Shown: positions 1 to 8,469 of the stretch, in pieces
Layout: each line of letters begins with the position of its first letter
Numbering within the stretch: position 1 is the stretch's first letter
Origin: Chlorokybus atmophyticus
Lineage: Eukaryota > Streptophyta > Chlorokybophyceae > Chlorokybales > Chlorokybaceae
Direction of reading: 5' to 3'
Assembly (NCBI GenBank): GCA_009103225.1
Contig: RHPI01003511.1
Location: 27,370-52,127 of the forward strand
Length of the DNA stretch: 24,758 nt
Notes under the pieces: generated by a model
What the model was told of the DNA's origin: nothing
The model's database searches: none
The model's input: the letters and a program-made list of their open reading frames with translations, nothing else
Made by a program: the position numbers and the translations under genes

Positions 1-20
1 GGGGGGGGGGGGGGGGGGGG
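1..20. other. G homopolymer at window start
   Basis: Twenty consecutive G residues open the window. A second G run closes it at 24747-24758. Paired homopolymers at both ends suggest contig termini or a sequencing artefact, not a biological element. Confidence 0.9.
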
Positions 21-712
21 CTCCCGAGTTTTAAGTGCGATAACATCCGTTTGTTCTTGACAGCTTCTTTGGACAAGTGCTTGTACCAAGCACATACATA
101 CCTCATAGAGCGTTTCATGGGCCTGCGTTGCTTATAGGAAAAGCGCATTTTGCATGCCAGCGCTTTCCGTAGCAGTGTCATGTGCCTACATTTTCCAAGC
201 GGGGCCGGCATGCAATACGAAGACTTGCACATGACTCAATTGCTGTATATATGTGGAGCAGTGGAGCGTATCGTGCGGAGCGATGCAGAAAGCATGGTTA
301 CTTGACAAGTTGAAGGTACTTTCGTATCGTATGTAGAAGTTGGGGTTGTAACTTGTTGGGCTATCGTAGCATGCATGGCTCAAATGCGTTACATTATATT
401 GCAATTGCTATGGTTTCCAAATCGTGCAGCTCATATGATGCATGCATATATGAGCTGATTGCGTATTGCCTTCAAGACTTCAGTTGCAAATAACTTGTGA
501 CAAGTAATTCTGTTTGCTGACGACATGTTGGTAGCTTGAATAACGTTATTGTGTATAATATAAAAATTGAAAGTTATAATAATGAGCGATCATATAAATA
601 ATGGTTAAATTTATGCATATCACTTTTGTATACTTAATATCGAAAAAGTGTCAGCTATTATACATCGATGTATGATCATAATATGCTGAATTAATGTAAC
701 GTAAGCCATACC
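21..712. other. AT-rich intergenic DNA, no gene seen
   Basis: No open frame here resembles a protein, and no RNA gene was recognised. The stretch becomes strongly AT-rich after about position 540. A small hairpin is present: the 10-bp arms CAGCTCATAT (427-436) and ATATGAGCTG (448-457) flank an 11-nt loop. The AT-rich part continues on the far side of the retrotransposon (7767 onward), so the element inserted inside one AT-rich block. Confidence 0.6.
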
Positions 713-717
713 CGAAT
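713..717. repeat. Target-site duplication, left copy (CGAAT)
   Basis: CGAAT directly precedes the TG of the 5' LTR and is repeated exactly at 7762-7766 after the CA of the 3' LTR. A 5-bp duplication is the usual size for Ty3/gypsy integrases. Confidence 0.95.
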
Positions 718-935
718 TGTAACGGGAGCAATAATAATAGGGGTATTATTGCTACCTAAATAACACATTTTGTATGAATAAGTATTCAAATATGCTTATT
801 TATACCTCTTTTCTACGGTTCCTCGCTTATTAAAGGCTATGATGCTTTATCATAGCTTAAATAAGTCCCAATGGGTGTAGAACCGCTTATTCAAGCCTAT
901 TTAGTGTCACATTTGATATAATGTGATCACTATCT

Positions 936-994
936 CGTTAGGTACCTTACGATAGGTATCTTTGGATAGGTACCTTATCGATAGGTACCTTATC
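936..994 (+). promoter_or_regulatory. Four-unit tandem array in LTR U3, putative enhancer
   Basis: Two perfect adjacent copies of GATAGGTACCTTATC (965-979 and 980-994) follow two degenerate units (936-950 and 951-964). Each perfect unit is nearly self-complementary around GGTACC. The array is about 106 bp upstream of the LTR TATA box and recurs in the 3' LTR at 7454-7512. Short tandem arrays upstream of the TATA box in LTRs commonly bind transcription factors; that role here is inferred. Confidence 0.5.
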
Positions 995-1099
995 TGAGCT
1001 GTGATTGGCTCACGCTAGATTTCCTAACTACCCTATCTGTAGGGTCGATGTCTAGTTGTGAGTTAATTATCGAGAGGCATATAGTTGATATACTCTTGA

Positions 1100-1107
1100 T
1101 ATAAAAG
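1100..1107 (+). promoter_or_regulatory. TATA box of the LTR promoter
   Basis: TATAAAAG is a close match to the TATA consensus, in the position expected before the U3/R boundary. The 3' LTR copy is at 7618-7625. Transcription should start about 25-35 nt downstream, around 1130-1140. Confidence 0.65.
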
Positions 1108-1244
1108 GTCACATCAATCTGATGTGGGGACTTTCAGTTCTCTGCTCAGTGGCGGCCACGCCGTTGAAAGGCTTGTCATAGGCGGTGTGGGTGTTGGGGT
1201 AGAGGATTGAAGGGGCATCACCGGCGACGGTGGTGCTGTTACAT

Positions 1245-1258
1245 TGGTATCCAGGAGC
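1245..1258 (+). promoter_or_regulatory. Primer-binding site (tRNA complement)
   Basis: TGGTATCCAGGAGC begins one base after the 5' LTR. It starts TGG, complementary to the universal CCA end of tRNAs. TGGTAT matches the start of initiator-Met sites used by many plant and algal Ty3/gypsy elements, but the bases after that differ from the plant site, so the primer tRNA is not identified with certainty. Confidence 0.75.
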
Positions 1259-1534
1259 TGGGGGGTGACGTGGGCACTTATAGGGGGCGGCGACCTGCTT
1301 TCGGCCAATCAGAAGCGTCGGCGGCGGCCTCCTATTCGTCCACGCAGCCCAAGCTTCAAATTCGCTTCCCTGCGCTACCTCCACGTTGAAGCCACCTATC
1401 AAAGAGGCGGCCTCTCCACGTGTGAGGTACCATCACACGTCGGTGACTTGCCTGCTTGCCTGCTTGTCAGCTGCTTGCCAGGTGCTTGCCAAGTGCACGT
1501 GTGTACTTTCATGCACATCACACAGTGGCTTGCC

Positions 1535-1673
1535 AGTGCACTATCATTGCTTGCAGTGATTGCATGTCATTGCATGCGGTGATTGCGGCTTGCTAGTGTG
1601 TTATCACTGTTTGTCACACTTAGTGCACTGTCATTGCTTGCAGTGATTGCCTATCATTGCATGCGGTGATTGC
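1535..1673 (+). repeat. Diverged direct repeat in leader (87-nt period)
   Basis: The segment from 1535, rich in TTGC and CATTGC words, is repeated from 1622 with a few substitutions. The surrounding sequence is built from the same TGCTTGCC and GTGATTGC words, giving a low-complexity block from about 1440 to 1760. Confidence 0.6.
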
Positions 1674-1812
1674 TTGTCATTGTGCTTGCCAGTGCATGTC
1701 ACAGTTAGTCACCGTGCGGCTTGCCTGTTGCATGCCTGTGGCTTGCCTGTTGCATGCCTGTGACGTACCTGTGACCTGCCAGCGGCTTTGCCGGGTCGTT
1801 TGACCCGGGTCG

Positions 1813-2176
1813 GTAAGTTCCAAACCAAACTGTTCCCAAACCCTCCCCCTCTGGCTTCGGCCTGGAGATTGGGACTTGGTTAGGACAGTTGTGGGGAGGT
1901 TCTAGGACAATCTGTTCCCAAACCCTGTTAGTCTGAAACCCTCCCCCTCTGGCTTCGGCCTGGAGATTGGGACTTGGTTGAGGACAACACAGGGTTAGGA
2001 CATTCTGGTCCCACTCAGACTTGTTCTGTTTGGTGACACTCCAGATCCAACCTTTCCTATTTTGGGACTGGTTTGGACTCTGTTTGGGACTTTTACAACT
2101 TGGGGTCATTTTGACCCTCTCGTTGAACCTGGTCCATTGGTGAGATTCTCACCATCCCATTCTGCCTATTTTGCAG
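1813..2176 (+). other. Putative 364-nt intron in the retrotransposon leader
   Basis: A perfect donor consensus CG|GTAAGT (GT at 1813) is followed by a pyrimidine-rich stretch and the acceptor TTTTGCAG ending at 2176, four bases before the gag ATG. Splicing would remove most of the repeated leader and the upstream ATG at 2062, putting the gag start close to the new 5' exon. The motifs are visible; use of the intron is inferred. A genomic RNA must stay unspliced to keep this sequence, so any splicing would have to be partial. Confidence 0.4.
1838..1979 (+). repeat. Exact 44-nt direct repeat in leader
   Basis: The two copies (1838-1881 and 1936-1979) are identical, start AAACCCTCCCCCTCTGGCTT and are offset by 98 nt. 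Both lie inside the putative leader intron. The exact identity suggests recent duplication or template switching during reverse transcription. Confidence 0.8.
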
Positions 2177-2180
2177 GCAA

Positions 2181-3356
2181 ATGGAAGAAAACTCGGTGCC
2201 CACCTCAAAAGGGGAGAGCTCGGAAAAAGAGCAACCTTCCCGTGAGGAGGAATTTTCATCCATGGAAGATATTCCGAATCCGGATGATGCACCTGATGAG
2301 TCTCAAGCTGCTAAAGCTGCGGAAGCTTCAGTGGATGATAGATCACCTTCTATATTCCCTGAGTTTTCTATTCGCATGACACAGCAGGACTTGATGGAGC
2401 ATTTCCTTAGTACCTATGATCAGGACCCTCGTGAGGCAATTGTCTCATTCATGAACTTTCTCTTCCTTTTGGCAGAAAAAGTTTCAAAGCTCACCACCTT
2501 TATGGGGCGAGATTGGGAGGGGCAGATGGGTGAAGGCAAACGTGTTCTGAATATGATCGAGCGTCTTCAGCGTGCTGACGGTGGTCCACCTGTTCAAGCA
2601 CTTGCTCGTCCTGCCGAGTTTGTTCCCAACAAGCAAGCGGCCATCTTCGACTGGCTTGTGAAGTTGCGACACTATGTCAACTCCCTTCACATTTCTGAGG
2701 AGGGGAAATTGCGTGTAGCTGAGTTGCTGATCCCAAACGATGCTTTGGCAGAGTGGTACCGCCGTAAGCAACGGGATACCAACCTCGGGCGGGAAGTAAA
2801 TCAGTTGTGCTTTTTCATGGAGCAGCGCTATGGTGGCGCAGATCCTGCCCAGGTTGCTCGCAACCAGCTGCACAACCTGCGTCAGAACGGGCGTCCGGTT
2901 CAGCAGTATATCCAGGATTTTCAGTCGTTTGTCAGCAAGATCAATGCTGGCAAACTACCTATCAGTGATGCTGATCAGCTGGATATGTTCAGGCGTGGCT
3001 TGGACACAGATCTCGTGCAGCATGTGGCCGTCAACCCCGCGAGTTTGCAAGAGTGGGCCTCGACGGATTTACCAATGCTGATGCAGATGGTTGCTGCTGT
3101 GGACAGTGTAAAACGCTCTCACGCCAACATGCAAACCACGGCAAAAGAGGCAGCCCCGGTTTCAGCTGCAAAGCGCCCGGCCACTGGCAACAAACCTTTT
3201 GTGAAAAAGGCGAAACCATCTCATCCTGCTGGCGCCTACAATGCGGCCAAATCCATCATCACTTGCAGTTTCTGCAAGAAGACAGGTCATGGGGAGGCTA
3301 CGTGCTATGCAAAACAGAATGCACAGAAGGCCAAGCAGCAGAGAGAAAAGAAATAG
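2181..3356 (+). CDS. gag: Gag polyprotein (capsid/nucleocapsid)
   Basis: This 391-residue structural protein would assemble virus-like particles around the element's RNA. After a charged, acidic N-terminus, residues about 155-265 match the retrotransposon gag (capsid) family, with the typical pattern of a W-rich segment, WYRRK and FFMEQRYG, then a helix with QYIQDF. A single CCHC zinc knuckle, C-x2-C-x4-H-x4-C, sits at residues 362-375 and is followed by a Lys/Gln-rich tail. This is the expected nucleocapsid arrangement. The ATG at 2181 is chosen because it is the first in this frame and lies just after a splice-acceptor-like TTTTGCAG. The frame ends with TAG at 3354-3356 and continues directly, in the same frame, into pol. 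The family assignment is firm. How Gag-Pol is made is inferred. Confidence 0.9.
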   Translation: MEENSVPTSKGESSEKEQPSREEEFSSMEDIPNPDDAPDESQAAKAAEASVDDRSPSIFPEFSIRMTQQDLMEHFLSTYDQDPREAIVSFMNFLFLLAEKVSKLTTFMGRDWEGQMGEGKRVLNMIERLQRADGGPPVQALARPAEFVPNKQAAIFDWLVKLRHYVNSLHISEEGKLRVAELLIPNDALAEWYRRKQRDTNLGREVNQLCFFMEQRYGGADPAQVARNQLHNLRQNGRPVQQYIQDFQSFVSKINAGKLPISDADQLDMFRRGLDTDLVQHVAVNPASLQEWASTDLPMLMQMVAAVDSVKRSHANMQTTAKEAAPVSAAKRPATGNKPFVKKAKPSHPAGAYNAAKSIITCSFCKKTGHGEATCYAKQNAQKAKQQREKK

Positions 3357-3362
3357 GAATTG
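3354..3362 (+). other. In-frame TAG between gag and pol, candidate readthrough site
   Basis: The codons run AAA TAG GAA TTG, with gag and pol both in the frame starting at positions divisible by 3. No other stop lies between 2181 and 7086, so suppression of this one codon would yield a Gag-Pol fusion. Readthrough of a gag-terminal UAG is the mechanism used by gammaretroviruses and reported for some LTR retrotransposons. The six bases after TAG, GAATTG, only partly resemble the CARYYA context of efficient plant-virus readthrough. Confidence 0.6.
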
Positions 3363-6300
3363 TCCGTGGTTGGTAGCTTAGTCGAGCAGAACGACTTTAA
3401 AAACTCTGTACTTCTTGATAAAGTTTCCTCTCTTTGTGATGTATCAGATGTATGGACTGATATGAGCACGCCACATGTGTTGAGAAATGCAAACGGTTGT
3501 GTTTTAATCAATGTTCCATTCTCTGAATTAGTAACTGCTGTTACGCACTTACACAAGTTGCAATTACAACATGCTGTCACTGCATGTGTAGTTATCCCTC
3601 GATATCATGGCCCGTGGTCACGATTGTTGAAAGGGGGAGAAGTAATCATGCAACTCTCACGCAAAGATACAGGAGCTTCACCATTGCAAGTGATCTTGAT
3701 CAAGTCTGCTACCAATCACGGCACTCCGACATTAGCTACATTTGATGGTCACTCAGTGCCACTCAAATGGAGATTTGAGAGTCAACTTATGAATACACCA
3801 TGTACAGCATTGATTGATACTGGTGCAAACCATAACTTTGTTGAACATGCTTGGGTGAAACGTAATAACATTCCTTTCACACCAGTCACGTCGTATGTAC
3901 GTGCTGCTGGTTCCACTCTCAATGCAATGGGAGAGGTAAAAGGACGTTTTGTTATTAATGGCCATAAAACCCGACCAGCCTTCATCGTGGTGGATATTAG
4001 TATCCCCGGGGTGGATGTTGTTTTAGGGGAACAATGGCACACTAAAGCAGGTTTACAATTACACTCTCGAGCCAATACGTGCACCCTTCGTAAAGGGAAA
4101 CGTACGATGACTTTAACAGCATATGTACTCGCACGTATACCACGCGATAATGTTCCGCTCCTCTCTGCTATGCAATTGAAACGTTGCATGCGTAAACGTG
4201 AGGAAGTATACTTACTGCACTTACAACAGGTGGAAACACCTGCTGAACAGGCTATCAGTGACCCTGTGGTGCAGTCACTTACGGAACAATACGCAGATGT
4301 ATTTCAGGATGAACTCCTAGAGTTGCCTCCCGATCGAAACATACATCATACCATTCCGTTAGAAAAGGGGGCAAAGCCACCTTGGCGGCCTATATACAGG
4401 CTAAGTCCCTTAGAACACGCGGACATGGAAAAACAGCTCAAAGAGTTATTGGACAAAGGTTTAATAACAAAGAGCATATCTCCTTTTGGTGCACCAATTT
4501 TGTTCGTGCCCAAAAAGAATGGCAAGCTACGCATGTGTATTGATTACCGTGCGTTGAACAAGGTCACTGTGAAAAACAGATACCCTTTGCCTCGGATTGA
4601 TGATTTGTTTGATAAGCTGTCAGGTGCAACAGTGTTCAGCACGCTGGATTTGACCAGTGGTTATCATCAAATCAAAATCCACCCGTCGGATATACAAAAA
4701 ACTGCATTTCGCACCCCACTAGGACACTTTGAGTATAAAGTGTTACCATTTGGGTTAACAAATGCACCGGCTACATTTCAGACAGCAATGAACGCGGTAT
4801 TTGCTGATGAATTGTACAAGTTTGTACTGGTATATCTAGACGACATTATTGTGTTCAGCAAAACCCGGGAGGACCACCACAAACATGTGGAATTGGTTCT
4901 AGCTAAATTACGCGAACACAAATTCTATGCCAACCTGTCCAAATGCAACTTTGCAAAGGATGAACTACCCTTTTTAGGGCATGTGATTGGCAAAGAAGGA
5001 TTGAAACCAGATCCTCAAAAGGTGTGTGCGGTAAAGGCTTGGCCACCACCCAAGGATGTACATCAGTTACGTACTTTCTTGGGGCTAGCCAATTATTTCC
5101 GCAAGTTCATGCGAGCATATTCTGGCATGGCAAACCCTTTAACATCTTTACTAAAAAAAGATGTTAAATTTGTGTGGACGGAGGCACACGAGGTTGCTTT
5201 TACACGCATCAAAGATGCATTAACACAAGCCCCTGTGTTAGCCTTCCCCGACCACACCAAGCCTTTTGTGGTGATCAGTGATGCTTCCATCATTGGGTGT
5301 GGGGCAGTCCTTCTACAAGATGACAGACCATGTGCATATGAAAGCAGAAAGTTCATTCCTGCTGAACGTAATTACACAACCACTGAGCAGGAATTGCTCG
5401 GGGTGGTGCACGCGCTGCGCACATGGCGTTGCTACTTGGAAGGGGTGGAGTTTTCAGTGATTACTGATCACAACCCGCTCACATTCTTTCATACGCAACA
5501 AAATCTGTCGAGGCGGCAAGCTAGGTGGAATGAATTCATTTCTCGTTTCACTTTCACTTGGCAATACCGTCCGGGTCGCACCAATGTGGCGGATCCACTA
5601 AGTCGCAGCCCTGCTCTTTTGGCACTTACGCGCTCTCGAAGTACGCGTAATGTACAACAGCCTGAAGATCCTTTCTTAAAGGAAGTGTCCGCAGGTTATA
5701 ACTCAGATGTTTGGTTTAGCAGCCAAACCAACTTGCAACAGCTTACTGCTGTTAGCAATCTGTGGTATAAAGGGGAGCAGTTGGCAATTCCCAACTCGGG
5801 CGACTTACGTAAGCAATGCTTACATTCAGTGCATGACCCGCCGTATGCTGGGCATTTGGGGAAACACAAAACACTCAAATCTGCGCAACAGTTATACTGG
5901 TGGCCGTCAATGTCAGCTGACGTGGATCAATATGTTCGCACATGTGACGTGTGTCAACGTAATAAGCCACTACGACAAAAACAAGCGGGATTGCTTAAAC
6001 CATTGGCAATTCCAGAACAAAAGTGGGATAGTGTCAGTATGGATTTGATTACTGACCTACCTGAAACAGCAGCTAAATACACTGCTATTGTGGTTTTTGT
6101 CGACCGTTTGACTAAAATGGTGCATTTTGCCCCGTGTTGCACAACTGTAAGTGCACGGGACTTGGCACACTTATTTGTGTCCACGGTCTTTCGCGTTCAC
6201 GGTATACCGCGTGAACTTGTCACAGATCGTGATCCTCGTTTTGTCTCCAAGTTTTGGCGAGAAGTCTGTGAATTGTTGGGGGTAAAACAAAGCATGTCGA

Positions 6301-7088
6301 CTGCTTTCCACCCGCAAACGGACGGTCAAACTGAGCGAGCAAATCAAATACTGGAAGAGATGCTTCGCCACTATGTGGCTCCTAATCATGCTGATTGGGA
6401 CAGGTACTTGCCAATGGCAGAGTTCGCTGTGAACAACGCGTGGCAAGAAAGTGTAAAGGAAACCCCATTTTTCTTGAATTATGGGATTCGCCCAAACACA
6501 CCAGCGTCATTGCGTGTACCTCGCCCTGCCGTGTTTGTACCAGCGGCAAAGGAATTTGCCACTAATATGCAAGAAAATTTGGCTCGAGCCAAGCTGTGTC
6601 TGTCAGAAGCACAGGACAGGCAAAAAGCTTATGCTGATACACATCGAAAAATGGCCACTTTCGATGTCGGCGATAAAGTTTTGCTTAATGCAAAAAACAT
6701 AACCATCAAAGGTACGGGTGCTCGCAAGTTGCTGCCCCGATGGTTAGGTCCTTTCTCTATCATTGATAGAGTTGGTACGCACGCTTATCGACTGCAATTG
6801 CCCCCAAGTGTGCGTATACACAACGTGTTCCATGTGAACTTGTTGAAACCTTACCGCTCAGACGGTAGAACACAGCCTCCACCACCGCCAGTTGAGGTGG
6901 ACAGCGAGCTCGAATATGAGGTGGAAGCTATATTAAACCATAAGCTAAATAGTCGTGGACGCGCAACTCGCTATCTGGTGAAATGGAAAGGGTATGGCCC
7001 GGAACATAACAGTTGGGAGCCCGATAGGCATCTTACGCACTGCCGCGAGTTGCTTCGAGCTTATTGGGATTCAAGTCCTGTCTCATAA
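3357..7088 (+). CDS. pol: Pol polyprotein: protease, RT, RNase H, integrase, chromodomain
   Basis: The frame opens directly after the gag stop and has no ATG at its start, so it is probably translated only as Gag-Pol. Residues are numbered from the TTG at 3360. The aspartic protease motif DTGA is at 153-156. Reverse transcriptase follows, with its catalytic YLDD at 492-495. RNase H has its first catalytic Asp at 641 (SDAS), then TTEQELL and TDHNPL. Integrase has an HHCC zinc-binding domain (H825, H832, C862, C865) and a DDE core (D895, D956, E992). Exactly 35 residues separate D956 and E992. A GPFSI/HNVFHVNLLKPY module follows. A chromodomain at about 1183-1239 (YEVEAIL, YLVKWKGY, NSWEP) ends the protein. 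All catalytic residues are intact, the domain order is that of Ty3/gypsy chromoviruses, and the stop is TAA. Confidence 0.95.
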   Translation, partial: ELSVVGSLVEQNDFKNSVLLDKVSSLCDVSDVWTDMSTPHVLRNANGCVLINVPFSELVTAVTHLHKLQLQHAVTACVVIPRYHGPWSRLLKGGEVIMQLSRKDTGASPLQVILIKSATNHGTPTLATFDGHSVPLKWRFESQLMNTPCTALIDTGANHNFVEHAWVKRNNIPFTPVTSYVRAAGSTLNAMGEVKGRFVINGHKTRPAFIVVDISIPGVDVVLGEQWHTKAGLQLHSRANTCTLRKGKRTMTLTAYVLARIPRDNVPLLSAMQLKRCMRKREEVYLLHLQQVETPAEQAISDPVVQSLTEQYADVFQDELLELPPDRNIHHTIPLEKGAKPPWRPIYRLSPLEHADMEKQLKELLDKGLITKSISPFGAPILFVPKKNGKLRMCIDYRALNKVTVKNRYPLPRIDDLFDKLSGATVFSTLDLTSGYHQIKIHPSDIQKTAFRTPLGHFEYKVLPFGLTNAPATFQTAMNAVFADELYKFVLVYLDDIIVFSKTREDHHKHVELVLAKLREHKFYANLSKCNFAKDELPFLGHVIGKEGLKPDPQKVCAVKAWPPPKDVHQLRTFLGLANYFRKFMRAYSGMANPLTSLLKKDVKFVWTEAHEVAFTRIKDALTQAPVLAFPDHTKPFVVISDASIIGCGAVLLQDDRPCAYESRKFIPAERNYTTTEQELLGVVHALRTWRCYLEGVEFSVITDHNPLTFFHTQQNLSRRQARWNEFISRFTFTWQYRPGRTNVADPLSRSPALLALTRSRSTRNVQQPEDPFLKEVSAGYNSDVWFSSQTNLQQLTAVSNLWYKGEQLAIPNSGDLRKQCLHSVHDPPYAGHLGKHKTLKSAQQLYWWPSMSADVDQYVRTCDVCQRNKPLRQKQAGLLKPLAIPEQKWDSVSMDLITDLPETAAKYTAIVVFVDRLTKMVHFAPCCTTVSARDLAHLFVSTVFRVHGIPRELVTDRDPRFVSKFWREVCELLGVKQSMSTAFHPQTDGQTERANQILEEMLRHYVAPNHADWDRYLPMAEFAVNNAWQESVKETPFFLNYGIRPNTPASLRVPRPAVFVPAAKEFATNMQENLARAKLCLSEAQDRQKAYADTHRKMATFDVGDKVLLNAKNITIKGTGARKLLPRWLGPFSIIDRVGTHAYRLQLPPSVRIHNVFHVNLLKPYRSDGRTQPPPPPVEVDSELEYEVEAILNHKLNSRGRATRYLVKWKGYGPEHNSWEPDRHLTHCRELLRAYWDSSPVS

Positions 7089-7226
7089 ACTGTGGGCTTG
7101 GTTTTATGACAGACTGGCAGTGCAGTTTCATTACCACCCTGTCATTTCCTGCTATCTCACTGGTTACAATTACTCGAAATCAAGCCTGATCAACTTGAGT
7201 TTAACGAGGACGTTGAAAACCTAAGT
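7089..7226 (+). other. Short untranslated stretch between pol and polypurine tract
   Basis: About 140 nt follow the pol stop. No envelope-like or other frame is present, so the element is a gag-pol retrotransposon without a third gene. Confidence 0.7.
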
Positions 7227-7235
7227 GGGGGGGAA
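7227..7235 (+). promoter_or_regulatory. Polypurine tract
   Basis: GGGGGGGAA sits immediately before the TGTAAC of the 3' LTR, where plus-strand DNA synthesis is primed. The position and all-purine content fit. Confidence 0.85.
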
Positions 7236-7761
7236 TGTAACGGGAGCAATAATAATAGGGGTATTATTGCTACCTAAATAACACATTTTGTATGAATAAG
7301 TATTCAAATATGCTTATTTATACCTCTTTTCTACGGTTCCTCGCTTATTAAAGGCTACGATGCTTTATCATAGCTTAAATAAGTCCCAATGGGTGTAGAA
7401 CCGCTTATTCAAGCCTATTTAGTGTCACATTTGATATAATGTGATCACTATCTCGTTAGGTACCTTACGATAGGTATCTTTGGATAGGTACCTTATCGAT
7501 AGGTACCTTATCTGAGCTGTGATTGGCTCACGCTAGATTTCCTAACTACCCTATCTGTAGGGTCGATGTCTAGTTGTGAGTTAATTATCGAGAGGCATAT
7601 AGTTGATATACTCTTGATATAAAAGGTCACATCAATCTGATGTGGGGACTTTCAGTTCTCTGCTCAGTGGCGGCCACGCCGTTGAAAGGCTTGTCATAGG
7701 CGGTGTGGGTGTTGGGGTAGAGGATTGAAGGGGCATCACCGGCGACGGTGGTGCTGTTACA
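7236..7761 (+). repeat. 3' LTR (526 bp)
   Basis: This LTR aligns to 718-1243 at a constant offset of 6,518 with no indels and one substitution (C at 7358 against T at 840). The TATA box copy is at 7618-7625 and the array copy at 7454-7512. The variable base reads as CpG here and TpG in the 5' LTR. Confidence 0.97.
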
Positions 7762-7766
7762 CGAAT
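7762..7766. repeat. Target-site duplication, right copy (CGAAT)
   Basis: This is an exact match to 713-717, directly after the terminal CA of the 3' LTR. Confidence 0.95.
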
Positions 7767-8469
7767 ACGCCGATTGTAATAACTCGTCATGTGCATTACT
7801 TTTTGCATACATCACATGTGTGGGATGGACATCAACAGGTGGAATGAACATAGTGGGAATGTTATTTATCTTGCATAAAAACATATATATATACACATAT
7901 ATATGTATACATATCATATTCTTTAATTGCCGTCATTTGTTAAATGCGACATGCAACACATTACGTACTTCTTAGTAACCGTCAACAATAAATAAATAAA
8001 AATGCTTGCCGTGTGTGATTGGATTTCTGCATCTGATATGATTTATCTGACATATAGACTTATACATTTGTGTGTATACCTTAATATTTATTTATTAAAC
8101 CACATTTACATTGCTTTTATCGCAGCAACGGTAATAATAGGTTATGGTATGTCATAATGCAATATTTAATACATCGATGTTTAATGACATTAATCGATCA
8201 TAGTGTTAACCAATATATATATCACAACGTACTTGAATTAAAAATATGCATCAATCTTAAGGTATTGATAAAAAATATGATATTATGATATTAACTCCTT
8301 ATGCTATACTTTTGGTCAAGCCCTTGATCGTGATGTTGTAATAGTATCATAACGAACCGGCAACAATTAACATAACAAGATGGATCAATCTGACGTATAA
8401 TGTATAAAAAGTTACTGATGTGTACAAATACTATTATACTAACTACATGCCCATGACAAGAATATATCA
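7767..8469. other. AT-rich intergenic DNA, no gene seen
   Basis: The sequence is AT-rich with short alternating AT/TA/CA stretches (for example 7879-7912) and many stops in all frames. It is the right-hand continuation of the AT-rich block interrupted by the retrotransposon. Confidence 0.6.

Larger units (their letters stand above)
718..1243 (+). repeat. 5' LTR (526 bp)
   Basis: The LTR begins TGTAACGG and ends GCTGTTACA, so its termini form the inverted repeat TGTAAC/GTTACA with the standard TG...CA ends. It aligns without gaps to 7236-7761. The single difference is T at 840 against C at 7358. It contains a four-unit 15-bp array (936-994), a TATA box (1100-1107) and a hairpin (GCTATGAT at 836-843 with ATCATAGC at 849-856). 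The one variable base lies in the left arm of that hairpin. Confidence 0.97.
1259..2180 (+). other. Retrotransposon 5' untranslated leader
   Basis: This stretch of about 920 nt between primer-binding site and gag holds no long gag-like frame. It is repetitive. About 51 nt at 1535-1585 recurs, slightly diverged, 87 nt downstream at 1622-1672. A 21-nt unit containing TTGCCTGTTGCATGCCTGTG is tandem around 1720-1761. A 44-nt segment recurs exactly (1838-1881 and 1936-1979). The leader presumably carries packaging signals. It also contains a putative intron (1813-2176). Confidence 0.6.
718..7761 (+). mobile_element. Complete Ty3/gypsy LTR retrotransposon, chromovirus type
   Basis: This 7,044-bp element has all canonical parts in order: 5' LTR (718-1243), primer-binding site, untranslated leader, gag (2181-3356), pol (3357-7088), polypurine tract (7227-7235) and 3' LTR (7236-7761), flanked by the 5-bp duplication CGAAT. 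The pol order is protease, reverse transcriptase, RNase H, integrase, chromodomain. Integrase after RNase H defines Ty3/gypsy, and the C-terminal chromodomain places it among chromoviruses. The LTRs differ at one base in 526, and neither gag nor pol carries a frameshift. The only interruption is the TAG at the gag/pol junction, which is probably a recoding site. The element is therefore very young and may be active. In chromoviruses the chromodomain is thought to steer integration by binding modified histone H3. Confidence 0.97.

Noticed and set aside
186-404. Minus-strand 72-residue frame in the left flank
   Set aside because: It has no recognisable motif or splice context, and adjacent sequence is AT-rich non-coding DNA.
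936-994. CRISPR-like short repeat array
   Set aside because: The units abut without unique spacers and lie inside an LTR of a eukaryotic element.
3354-3356. Reassignment of TAG to a sense codon in this genome
   Set aside because: The PLAC8 model ends naturally at TAG (9805-9807) and another in-frame stop follows within a few codons. No cellular exon needs TAG as sense.
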